A DNA stretch of 27,485 nt, taken from positions 245,275-272,759 of the forward strand of contig NZ_CP034870.1 of NCBI RefSeq assembly GCF_005081185.1, written 5' to 3'. Origin of the DNA: Buchnera aphidicola (Lipaphis pseudobrassicae) (GTDB lineage Bacteria; Pseudomonadota; Gammaproteobacteria; Enterobacterales; Enterobacteriaceae). Position numbers and translations under genes: made by a program. The notes beneath the pieces are model-generated. The model saw nothing but the letters and a program-made list of their open reading frames with translations. It searched no databases and was not told the DNA's origin. Below, in pieces: positions 15,645 through 24,242 of this stretch. Every line of letters begins with the position of its first letter. Within the stretch, counting starts at the first letter, position 1.

Positions 15645-18083
15645 ATGAAATGTTTTCTAGGAAAAATTTTGATAATAATGTTAATAAAGAAAATTTGTAT
15701 ATATTTTTTCATGTTTTTTAGTGTTTCTGTTTTTGCAGAAAACACAAGAATTGTAAAATATATAGAATTTGAAGGATTAGAAAATACTTCAAAACATGAG
15801 GCGCTTCAAAATATTACTTTTAAAGTTGGTAGTAAAATATCTCAAAATGATGTTAAAGATAGCATTAAATCTTTATTTAAAACTGGAAAATTTGAAGATA
15901 TAAAAGTAGTTTTTTCAACACAAAAAATAATTTTTAACGTTTATGAAAGACCTATTATTTCTAGTGTTTTCATTTTTGGTAATAATATTATTAATAGTAC
16001 TCTACTAGATAAGTACTTAACAGAATTAAATATGAAAAAAGGTGATATATTAAGCGCTTTTACAGAAAATATATTTATTAAAACAATAAAAGATTTTTAT
16101 TATAATATAGGTAGATACAAATTTAATGTTAAAATTTTAAAAAAATTTGGTACTAACAATACAGTTGATTTACAAATAATTATCGATGAAGGTTTACCAA
16201 TAAAAGTAAATAAAATTAAAATTTTTGGTGCGAAAAAGGTTTCTGAAAATAAGATTATTTCATTTTTTAAATTGAAAAGCAGATCTTCTTGGTGGAATTT
16301 TTTTCATAAAACTACTTATTCTCCTCAAGAATTAGAGAATGACTTAAATAGGTTAAATAAATTTTATTTAAATCAAGGTTATTTTTATTTTAATATAGAT
16401 ACTAAAAAAGTACACTATTTTAAAGATAAAAATTTTGTAGATATTGAAATTTATATTTCTGAAGGTGAGAAATATAAAATTTCTGATATTTTTATTAATG
16501 GTGAATTGCTAGAATATAGACCTTTAATTTCGAATATTATCAACATTAATCGTAATGAATTATACAACAAAGAAAAAATTAATAGTATCTTAAATAAGAT
16601 TAAAAGATTTCTATCTGAACATGGTTATATTGATTCTGAAATTATTGTTATTCCAGAAATCAATCATGAAAAGAAAAAAATTATTTTAAACTTCAATATT
16701 AATATTAAAAAAAAATTTTTTGTAAAAAGAATTTTTTTTCAAGGAAATGAATTAACTAAAGATAAAGTTTTACGACGTTTAATAAAACAAATAGAAGGAA
16801 AATATTTCAATTTAAAACTTATAGAATCTGGTAAAGAATTATTAGAAAACACAAAATATTTTAATAATGTAGAAATTATACAAAAAAAAATTTCTCCTGA
16901 TTCTAATAAAGTTAATATTACTTATAAAGTCAAAGAGCAACCTACTGGTTCTATAAATTTTGGCTTAGGATATGGTATAGATAGCGGTTTGAGTTTTAAC
17001 ACTGCTTTTTCTCAAGATAATATATTCGGTTCTGGTAATTCTTTAAATTTTAGTGTTGTTAAAAATAAAAATCAAAAATATACTGATATATCAATAAATT
17101 ATCCTTACTTTTTTTTTGATAAAACAGATTTGAACACTAGATTTTTTTACAATGATTTTAAATATAATTTAAATACTATTTCTAATTTAACAAAAAATAC
17201 TTATGGTTTTGAAAGTAACTTAGGATTTGCAATTGATGATGTTAATAAAGTAAATTTTGGTTTAGGATATAGCCATAATGGAGTTGTTCATACAGAAAAA
17301 AAAATTGAAGATTCTTTTTTAAATAAAAAATTATTACTTAATAAACATTTATTCAAAAATAGTTTAGTTAACGATTTTACTTTAAATTATTCCTGGATTT
17401 ATAATACTTTCAAATATATTTATTTTCCTATATCTGGAAACCAAACCTATATAACTGGAAAAAACACAATTCCTGGTTCCGATAATAGCTTTTATAAAAT
17501 AATATTAGATAGTGAGCAATATATTCCATTAGATAAAGAAAAAAATTTTATATTTTTAAGTCATGTTCATATGGGTATAGGAGATAGTCTTAATAAAGAT
17601 AAATTACCTTTTTATGAAAATTTTTATGCCAATAGCGTGAACAATATTAGAGGTTTTCGTTCCAATACAATAGGACCTAAAACAATTTATGACAATACTG
17701 ATTTAGAAAATTGTATTGGATATAAGAATAATAATATATGCGAATCAATTGATTCTATTGGTGGAAATGCTACTTTTTCTACTAATTTAGAACTTATCAC
17801 ACCAATTCCTTTTTTAGACGAAGTATATTCTAAATTTTTTCGATCTTCTATATTTTTTGATGTTGGTAATATTTGGGATACCAAGCTAAATAATATAAAC
17901 AGAATGAATTTATCAAATTATTTAAAAAATAATATACTAGATGATCTTTATTCATCGTTTGGTCTCTCTCTACAATGGTTTTCTCCCATTGGTCCATTAG
18001 TTTTTTCTTATGCTATTCCTGTTCAAAAAAATAAACATCATCAGTTAGAAGCATTTCAATTTAATATTGGGAAAAATTGGTAA
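15645..18083 (+). CDS. bamA: BamA (YaeT), outer-membrane beta-barrel assembly protein
   Basis: Omp85-family core of the BAM complex that inserts beta-barrel proteins into the outer membrane. The 812 residues compare with 810 in E. coli. A signal peptide ends in SVSVFA before ENTRIVKYIEFEGL. Five POTRA domains (about 30-430) precede the C-terminal 16-stranded barrel, which opens at about GSINFGLGYGIDSG. The loop-6 motif IRGF is at 668-671, and the last residues end in the aromatic pattern FQFNIGKNW. An in-frame ATG at 15678 (codon 12) would give a more typical signal peptide (MLIKKICIYFF) and may be the true start; neither start has a clear ribosome site. POTRA sequence is very diverged (Lys/Asn/Ile-rich), while the barrel landmarks are kept. 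Confidence 0.96.
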   Translation: MKCFLGKILIIMLIKKICIYFFMFFSVSVFAENTRIVKYIEFEGLENTSKHEALQNITFKVGSKISQNDVKDSIKSLFKTGKFEDIKVVFSTQKIIFNVYERPIISSVFIFGNNIINSTLLDKYLTELNMKKGDILSAFTENIFIKTIKDFYYNIGRYKFNVKILKKFGTNNTVDLQIIIDEGLPIKVNKIKIFGAKKVSENKIISFFKLKSRSSWWNFFHKTTYSPQELENDLNRLNKFYLNQGYFYFNIDTKKVHYFKDKNFVDIEIYISEGEKYKISDIFINGELLEYRPLISNIININRNELYNKEKINSILNKIKRFLSEHGYIDSEIIVIPEINHEKKKIILNFNINIKKKFFVKRIFFQGNELTKDKVLRRLIKQIEGKYFNLKLIESGKELLENTKYFNNVEIIQKKISPDSNKVNITYKVKEQPTGSINFGLGYGIDSGLSFNTAFSQDNIFGSGNSLNFSVVKNKNQKYTDISINYPYFFFDKTDLNTRFFYNDFKYNLNTISNLTKNTYGFESNLGFAIDDVNKVNFGLGYSHNGVVHTEKKIEDSFLNKKLLLNKHLFKNSLVNDFTLNYSWIYNTFKYIYFPISGNQTYITGKNTIPGSDNSFYKIILDSEQYIPLDKEKNFIFLSHVHMGIGDSLNKDKLPFYENFYANSVNNIRGFRSNTIGPKTIYDNTDLENCIGYKNNNICESIDSIGGNATFSTNLELITPIPFLDEVYSKFFRSSIFFDVGNIWDTKLNNINRMNLSNYLKNNILDDLYSSFGLSLQWFSPIGPLVFSYAIPVQKNKHHQLEAFQFNIGKNW

Positions 18084-18170
18084 TTGTAAAAAATTTAAAA
18101 TATTTTTAAGATTATAACTTAACAACATTAAAAATGTTTTTATTAGTTTTTACTAGAAAATTTTTAAGAT

Positions 18171-18184
18171 AGGAAAGTATTTTG
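18171..18184 (+). promoter_or_regulatory. Ribosome-binding site deciding the fabZ TTG start
   Basis: AGGAAAG (18171-18177) is placed 4 bases before a TTG at 18182. No ATG or GTG lies between this site and the conserved HTLDIKKILKILPHR sequence, so TTG is the start. Confidence 0.7.
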
Positions 18185-18634
18185 GATATTATAAAACACA
18201 CTTTAGACATCAAAAAGATTTTAAAAATTTTACCTCATCGTTATCCTTTATTACTTATTGATCGAGTTATAAAGTTGAAAGTATTCAAATATTTAACAGC
18301 AATAAAAAATTGCACGTATAATGAGTTTGGTTTTCAAGGACATTTTCTAAATAATCCGATTTTTCCTGGTGTATTAATCGTTGAATCTATGGCTCAAGCA
18401 GCAGGGATTTTAATATATGAAAGTACAGGAAAATTAAATATAAACGTTTTATACCATTTTGTAGGTATAGATCAGACTCGTTTTAAAAAAACTGTAACTC
18501 CTGGTGATCAAATTTTAATAGAAGTGTTTCTTATAAAATTAAATAAAAATATTTTACAATTCAAAACTACTGCTTTAGTTGATAATCATATTGTTTGTCG
18601 GTCAAGAATAATTTTTGCTAAAAAATTATTTTAG
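18182..18634 (+). CDS. fabZ: FabZ, (3R)-hydroxyacyl-ACP dehydratase
   Basis: Hot-dog-fold dehydratase of the fatty-acid elongation cycle. The 150 residues compare with 151 in E. coli. Active-site His54 (FQGHFLNNPIFPG) and Glu68 (VLIVESMAQAAG) are at the E. coli positions; LPHRYPLLLIDRV, FVGIDQTRFKK and PGDQ are also present. The start is TTG with a good AGGA site; E. coli fabZ, as I recall, also starts with TTG. In E. coli it lies in skp-lpxD-fabZ-lpxA-lpxB-rnhB-dnaE. Here all the lipid A genes around it are gone and it sits alone between bamA and dnaE. Confidence 0.97.
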   Translation: MDIIKHTLDIKKILKILPHRYPLLLIDRVIKLKVFKYLTAIKNCTYNEFGFQGHFLNNPIFPGVLIVESMAQAAGILIYESTGKLNINVLYHFVGIDQTRFKKTVTPGDQILIEVFLIKLNKNILQFKTTALVDNHIVCRSRIIFAKKLF

Positions 18635-18667
18635 ATTAAAATTTTTATATCCATTTTGGAAAATCGA

Positions 18668-21600
18668 ATGAATGAACCAAAATTTATTCATCTTCATGTA
18701 CATAGTGATTATTCAATTGTTGATGGATTATCTAAACCTGAAGATTTAGTTAAAAAATCAGTATTTTTAGATATGCCTGCTCTTGCAATAACAGATTATT
18801 GCAATTTATATGGTGTAATTAAGTTTTATAATACAGCTCATAAATTAGGTGTAAAACCTATCATTGGAGCAACAGTTAAATTTTTTTCTAATTTAGCTAA
18901 TAATGAATTGACAACGTTAACTTTATTAGCTGCTACTCAAGAAGGTTATAAAAATTTAATTTTATTAATTTCTCGTGCATATCAAAAAGGATATATTAAT
19001 AGTTATAATATAACCATACAAAAAAAATGGTTATTAGAGCTAAACAAAGGATTAATATTACTTTCTGGTGGATGTAAAGGTGAAATTGGTAAAGTTTTAC
19101 TTCGTGGTAATTCATCTTCAATATTTTCCTGTTTGTCTTTTTATCAAAAATATTTTCCAGAATCTTATTATTTAGAAATATTGCGTACTAATAGAGAAAA
19201 CGAAGAAAAATATTTGCATTTAGCAATAGACTTATCTTTATCAAAAGGTATTCCAGTTGTAGCAACTAATGATGTATGTTTTTTAAATAAAGAAGATTTT
19301 AAGGTTCATAAAATTAGAATTGCGATTAATGAAGGTCAAATACTAAAAAATTCAAAAATTCAAGATGATTACAGCGATCAACAATTTTTAAAAAGCACAT
19401 CAGAAATGTATGATCTCTTTTCTGATATTCCAGAATCTCTTGAAAATAGTGTAGAAATAGCAAAACGGTGTAATGTATTTATAAATTCTGGTAAATATTT
19501 TTTACCTCAGTTTTTTACAGGAACAATAAGCGTTAAAAAATACTTAATTATGAAATCATATCAAGGGATTAAACGACGTTTGAGTACATCTTATCCTGAT
19601 TTAAAAAAATATCAATATATTTATGATAAATACAAATGTCGTTTGGATATGGAACTAAATGTAATTAATAAAATGGGATTTCCAGGATATTTTTTAATTG
19701 TTATGGAATTTATAAAATGGGCAAAAAATAACAATATACCAGTAGGTCCGGGACGAGGTTCTGGTGCTGGTTCTCTTGTTGCATATGCATTAAATATTAC
19801 AGAAGTAGATCCGTTATGTTTTAATCTTTTATTCGAGCGGTTTTTGAATCCAGAACGTATATCATTACCAGATTTTGACATCGATTTTTGTATGGAAAAA
19901 CGGGATCAAGTTATTGATCATGTTGCAGATATATATGGTAGAGAATCAGTAGCTCAAATTATTACTTTTGGAACAATGACAGCAAAAGCTGTTGTTAGAG
20001 ATGTTGGTAGAGTATTAGGATATCCATATGGTTTTATAAATAATTTATCTAAATTAATCCCTTTAGATCCTGGAATAACTTTAAAAGAAGCTTTTTCAAA
20101 AGAATCTGAATTATCTAATCTTTATAAAAATAATGAAGAAATTAAAACTCTAATTAATATTGCTAAAAAATTAGAAGGAGTTAATAGAAATCTTGGAAAA
20201 CATGCAGGAGGCGTAGTTATTTCACCTACTAAAATTATTGATTTTTGTCCTTTATATTGTGATGAGAAGGGAAATAATCCTGTAACTCAATTTGATAAAA
20301 ATGATATAGAGTATGTAGGATTGGTTAAATTTGATTTTCTTGGTTTACGTACTTTAACAATTATTAATTGCGCAGTAAATATGATAAATGCAAAACTAAA
20401 ATTTTACAATAAAAAATTAATTAACATTAATTCTATTGTTCTGAATGATGATGAATGTTTTAATATGTTAAAAAAATCTCAAACTACAGCTATATTTCAA
20501 TTAGAATCTTATGGCATGAAAGATTTAATTAAAAGACTTCAACCTGATTGTTTTGAAGACATAATTGCTTTAGTAGCTCTTTTTAGACCTGGACCATTAC
20601 AATCTGGAATGGTAGATAATTTCATCAACCGTAAACATGGACGTGAAAAAATTGCATATCCTGATCATAAATGGCAACATATATTATTAAAACCAATATT
20701 AGAATCAACATATGGCATTATTTTATATCAAGAACAAGTCATGCAAATAGCACAAACTTTAGCAGGTTATACCTTAGGTAGTGCAGATATTTTAAGACGA
20801 GCTATGAGTAAAAAAAACATTAAAGATATGTCAAAGCAACGTGCTATATTTGAATATGGAGCTTTAAAAAATGGTATTAATAAAACATTAGCAGTAAAAA
20901 TATTTGATTTGTTAGAAAAATTTGCAGGATATGGATTTAATAAATCCCATTCAGTAGCTTATGCTTTACTTTCTTATCAAACTTTATGGTTAAAAGTACA
21001 TTATCCTGCGGAGTTTATGGCTTCTACAATGACTTCTGATATAGATAATACAGAAAAAATTATTATTTTAGTAAATGAATGTTTTCATATGGGAATTAAA
21101 ATTGTACCTCCTAATATTAATTTAAGTAGATATGAGTTTTATGTAAATAAATCTAATCATATAGTTTATGGTATTGGCGCTATTAAAGGAATAGGCGAAA
21201 ATTCAGCTCGTGATATCGTTATAGAACGAGAGAAAAACGGTAATTTTAATGATTTATTTGATCTTTGTATACGTTTTGATTCTAATAAAATTACTCGTCG
21301 AATATTAGAAAAATTAATAATGTCTGGAGCTTGTGATTGTTTTGATAAAAATAGACATTATTTGCTTAGTTTAATTGATGATGCTTTAAATGCTTCAAAA
21401 GAAGCTTTTAAAGTTAGACATTTTAAACAAGATAGTCTTTTTGGTTTATTTCAAGATGAACTAAATCAAGTAAAAGAGAATAATTTAATTCGTTTTTCTA
21501 ATGTAAAGACAAATGTATTAGATGATGAATACCAAGTATTAGGATTGTATCTTACAGGACATCCTATTGATAAATATAGAGAAGAATTAAAAAACTATTT

Positions 21601-22156
21601 TCCAAATAATATAACATTATCGCAATTAGATAAAATTAAAAAAAATAAAAAAATTTTAATTATGGGAATAATCGTTTCTATTAAAATCAAAAAAACTAAA
21701 AATAACAATAAAATAGCGATCTTAATGTTAGATGATGGTACCAGTCGTTTAGAAGTATTAGTATTTACAAGTTTATTAGATTTACATAGATCTTTTTTAA
21801 CAATAAAAACACTTTTGTTTGTAAAAGGAATAGTCAATCTTAATTTCATTAGTAAAAACATTAAAATGACGGCTTATGAATTAATGAATTTACAAATAGT
21901 AAGGAAAAAATATTTACATAAGTTAATGATTATATTAAATGAAAAAAAAATAGATGTAAATTTCATCAAAGATTTATTTCAATTTTTAGAAAAACAGCCT
22001 ATAGGAAATGTTTCAGTTTTTATTTGTTCTTGCGAAAAAAAACTTTTTTTAAATTCAAAAATATCTAAAAAATGGTTAGTTGAAATTAACAATGAATGTT
22101 TAAATAAGTTGCAAAAATTATCAAAATTAAAAAAAATAAAATTAAAATATAATTAA
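18668..22156 (+). CDS. dnaE: DnaE, DNA polymerase III alpha subunit
   Basis: Catalytic subunit of the replicative polymerase (C family). I choose ATG 18668 (1162 residues; E. coli 1160): MNEPKF aligns with the E. coli start MSEPRF, and GGA (18658-18660) can serve as its ribosome site. A TTG at 18656 would add four residues. The N-terminal PHP domain begins HLHVHSDYS. Palm aspartates Asp402 and Asp404 (PDFDIDFCMEKRDQ) and Asp556 (KFDFLGLRTL) are one residue off E. coli numbering. GPGRGSGAGSLVAYAL and FNKSHSVAYALLSYQTLWLK are near identical. The clamp-binding motif QDSLF begins at Gln921. An OB-fold (about 990-1070) and tau-binding region follow and are less conserved. The gene ends at a hairpin before the convergent proS. 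Confidence 0.98.
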   Translation: MNEPKFIHLHVHSDYSIVDGLSKPEDLVKKSVFLDMPALAITDYCNLYGVIKFYNTAHKLGVKPIIGATVKFFSNLANNELTTLTLLAATQEGYKNLILLISRAYQKGYINSYNITIQKKWLLELNKGLILLSGGCKGEIGKVLLRGNSSSIFSCLSFYQKYFPESYYLEILRTNRENEEKYLHLAIDLSLSKGIPVVATNDVCFLNKEDFKVHKIRIAINEGQILKNSKIQDDYSDQQFLKSTSEMYDLFSDIPESLENSVEIAKRCNVFINSGKYFLPQFFTGTISVKKYLIMKSYQGIKRRLSTSYPDLKKYQYIYDKYKCRLDMELNVINKMGFPGYFLIVMEFIKWAKNNNIPVGPGRGSGAGSLVAYALNITEVDPLCFNLLFERFLNPERISLPDFDIDFCMEKRDQVIDHVADIYGRESVAQIITFGTMTAKAVVRDVGRVLGYPYGFINNLSKLIPLDPGITLKEAFSKESELSNLYKNNEEIKTLINIAKKLEGVNRNLGKHAGGVVISPTKIIDFCPLYCDEKGNNPVTQFDKNDIEYVGLVKFDFLGLRTLTIINCAVNMINAKLKFYNKKLININSIVLNDDECFNMLKKSQTTAIFQLESYGMKDLIKRLQPDCFEDIIALVALFRPGPLQSGMVDNFINRKHGREKIAYPDHKWQHILLKPILESTYGIILYQEQVMQIAQTLAGYTLGSADILRRAMSKKNIKDMSKQRAIFEYGALKNGINKTLAVKIFDLLEKFAGYGFNKSHSVAYALLSYQTLWLKVHYPAEFMASTMTSDIDNTEKIIILVNECFHMGIKIVPPNINLSRYEFYVNKSNHIVYGIGAIKGIGENSARDIVIEREKNGNFNDLFDLCIRFDSNKITRRILEKLIMSGACDCFDKNRHYLLSLIDDALNASKEAFKVRHFKQDSLFGLFQDELNQVKENNLIRFSNVKTNVLDDEYQVLGLYLTGHPIDKYREELKNYFPNNITLSQLDKIKKNKKILIMGIIVSIKIKKTKNNNKIAILMLDDGTSRLEVLVFTSLLDLHRSFLTIKTLLFVKGIVNLNFISKNIKMTAYELMNLQIVRKKYLHKLMIILNEKKIDVNFIKDLFQFLEKQPIGNVSVFICSCEKKLFLNSKISKKWLVEINNECLNKLQKLSKLKKIKLKYN

Positions 22157-22190
22157 AAATAAAAATATGAAAATATAATTTTTTTAATTT

Positions 22191-22232
22191 ATAACTCGCG
22201 AAAATACAATCTTACTAAATACTGCGAGTTAT
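22191..22232 (+). terminator. Intrinsic terminator downstream of dnaE
   Basis: ATAACTCGC (22191-22199) and GCGAGTTAT (22224-22232) form a perfect 9-bp stem around a 24-base loop. It is followed on the plus strand by a T-rich run (TTTATTTTTTATTTTTG). The opposite side lacks a T-run, so it mainly serves dnaE. Confidence 0.7.
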
Positions 22233-22239
22233 TTATTTT

Positions 22240-23955
22240 TTATTTTTGAATTTTTTCTAGTATAAATGTTATGATATTGTTTATGTTAATTAACATAGTA
22301 TTTTTATTTTTTCTTTCTATATATTCAACATTATTATTATTAATTAAATTTTGGCTAATTATAATTTGATGGGGTATCCCAATTAAATCCATTTGATTTA
22401 ACATTATACCTGTTCGTTCGTTTCGATCATCTATCATAACATCTACATTATTTTTTTTAAAATTTTCATATAAAAATTCTGATATATTTTTTACATCATG
22501 ATATTTTTGTATATTAATAGGTAATAGGACCACTTCAAAGGGAGCGAGAGAAGTAGGCCAAATAATACCTTTTTCATCATGATTTTGTTCTATTACTGCA
22601 GCTATTACTCTACTAATTCCTATACCATAACATCCCATATGTATATTTTCTTGATTACCATTTTTTAATTTAACACAAGCTTTCATTAATTCAGAATATT
22701 TTTTACCAATTTGAAATATATGTCCAATTTCAATGCTTTTCTTAGTTGTGAAAGATTTTTTTTCGTTGGAACTGAAATCATTTTGTGTTACTTTTCTGAT
22801 ATCTTGAATTATTGGAATAGGTAAATCTATATTCCAATTTACATTAATAAAAAAACGATTATTAATATTTGCTCCTATAGTAAAATTTTTCATTTTATAA
22901 GTAGAAATATCTGCAATAATTGGAACTTTTAATCCTATAGGTCCAAGAAATTTTTTACTTACTCCTAAAAACGAAATAGTTTCGTTTTCGTTAAGGAATA
23001 CTAAAGGTTTTTGAAGAATTTCAATCTTTTCTACTTTGAATAAGTTTAATTCATGATCTCCACGTATTAATAACGCAGCTATTGAATGAGTATTATTTTT
23101 TTTAGTACGTACTAAAATAGTTTTAATCTGATTAGTTATTGGTATATTTGTATTAGAAACAATGGTAGTTTTTTTAGTTTTTTTCTCTTTTATAATAGTT
23201 TTTATTATGTTTTTATTTTTTGAAAAATCAAGTTTTTCTATCGATTGAGTAGTGTTTATATGTGATGAATATAACATATTTTCTGAAACAACAACTTGAT
23301 CTTCTCCATTTTGAGAAAAAGCTTGAAATTCATGGGAAATATTGCCTCCCATAAAACCTGAATCAGCTTTTACCACACAAAAGTTTAATTTCATTTTATT
23401 AAATATATTTATATAACTTTCATAAAATGTATTATAAGTTTTTTTTAAACAATTTTCATCAGTGTGAAAAGAATAAGCATCTTTCATAAGAAATTCACGT
23501 GCTCTAATAACTCCAAAACGAGGTCGTATTTCATCTCTAAATTTTGTTTGTATTTGATATACTATTAATGGCAGTGCTTTATAGGAATGAATTTCTCCTT
23601 TTATAAAATTAGTAGCTACTTCCTCATTAGTAGGACCTAAGATAAACGAGTTTTTATGACGATCATAGAATTTTAATAGTTCTTTACCATAAATATTTAA
23701 ACGTCCACTTTTTTTCCAAAAATATTCTGGTTGGATTATGGGCATACAAATTTCTAATGCTTGTATTTTTTGCATTTCTTTTTCAATAATTTTTTTTACT
23801 TTTTTTACAACTCTTATACCAGTTGGGAGCCAAATATATAAACCTGAAGATATTTTTCTAATCATTCCACTTCTTATCATTAATTGATGACTGATAATTT
23901 CTGTATCATATGGTTTTTCTTTTAAAGTTGATAATAAATATTGACTTGCTCGCAT
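22240..23955 (-). CDS. proS: ProS, prolyl-tRNA synthetase
   Basis: Class II aminoacyl-tRNA synthetase that charges tRNA-Pro. The 571 residues compare with 572 in E. coli, the bacterial-type architecture. The N-terminal catalytic part has RSGMIRKISSGLYIWLPTG (motif 1 region), GPTNEEVAT, and motif 2 FRDEIRPRFG followed by REFLMKDAYSFH. An inserted editing domain (about 225-400) is well diverged. Motif 3 is GCYGIGISRVIAA. The C-terminal anticodon-binding domain has VMIDDRNERTG and MNQMDLIGIPH. Editing residues cannot be judged by eye. The gene is convergent with dnaE and divergent from flhB; a weak GAG precedes the ATG. Confidence 0.97.
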   Translation of the reverse strand: MRASQYLLSTLKEKPYDTEIISHQLMIRSGMIRKISSGLYIWLPTGIRVVKKVKKIIEKEMQKIQALEICMPIIQPEYFWKKSGRLNIYGKELLKFYDRHKNSFILGPTNEEVATNFIKGEIHSYKALPLIVYQIQTKFRDEIRPRFGVIRAREFLMKDAYSFHTDENCLKKTYNTFYESYINIFNKMKLNFCVVKADSGFMGGNISHEFQAFSQNGEDQVVVSENMLYSSHINTTQSIEKLDFSKNKNIIKTIIKEKKTKKTTIVSNTNIPITNQIKTILVRTKKNNTHSIAALLIRGDHELNLFKVEKIEILQKPLVFLNENETISFLGVSKKFLGPIGLKVPIIADISTYKMKNFTIGANINNRFFINVNWNIDLPIPIIQDIRKVTQNDFSSNEKKSFTTKKSIEIGHIFQIGKKYSELMKACVKLKNGNQENIHMGCYGIGISRVIAAVIEQNHDEKGIIWPTSLAPFEVVLLPINIQKYHDVKNISEFLYENFKKNNVDVMIDDRNERTGIMLNQMDLIGIPHQIIISQNLINNNNVEYIERKNKNTMLININNIITFILEKIQK

Positions 23956-24004
23956 TTTTTAATATCTCAAAAAATAAAGTGTTTTTATTAATGAATATAA
24001 TCAT

Positions 24005-24022
24005 ATTATATTATAATATAAT
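24005..24022. repeat. 18-base A/T palindrome between proS and flhB
   Basis: ATTATATTATAATATAAT is a perfect palindrome of A/T only. It contains TATAAT, and could include a -10 element for proS on the minus strand, but no convincing -35 is present. Chance is possible given base composition. Confidence 0.35.
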
Positions 24023-24089
24023 GTTTAAAACCTTTTTTTAAAATATGAAAGAATATTTTTAAATCTAAAATTTTTAATTTTTTCAAAAA

Positions 24090-24133
24090 ATTAAATCAAA
24101 TTGATTAAATCAAACTATAAGATTATATCTTAT
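24090..24133 (+). repeat. 14-base tandem repeat followed by an inverted repeat upstream of flhB
   Basis: ATTAAATCAAATTG (24090-24103) is followed directly by ATTAAATCAAACTA (24104-24117). The inverted repeat ATAAGAT-TAT-ATCTTAT occupies 24117-24133. It lies upstream of the candidate flhB promoter; function unknown. Confidence 0.6.
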
Positions 24134-24168
24134 AAAGATATATTAACATTTATTAAAATCTTTAAAAA

Positions 24169-24197
24169 TTGACTCGATTGTTTATGATAGAGATATT
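24169..24197 (+). promoter_or_regulatory. Candidate sigma-70 promoter for flhBA
   Basis: TTGACT (24169-24174), 17 bases, GATATT (24192-24197), five and four of six to consensus respectively. It would start transcription about 40 bases before flhB. I see no FlhDC or sigma-28 type element. Confidence 0.4.
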
Positions 24198-24242
24198 TAA
24201 TAAGTTTTTTTATGAATGAGATAATGGTTAAAGATATTTAAA

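Noticed and set aside
18656..18667. Upstream TTG start for dnaE
   Set aside because: It adds MENR before a sequence matching the E. coli N-terminus; the ATG at 18668 gives the family length and has GGA at suitable spacing.
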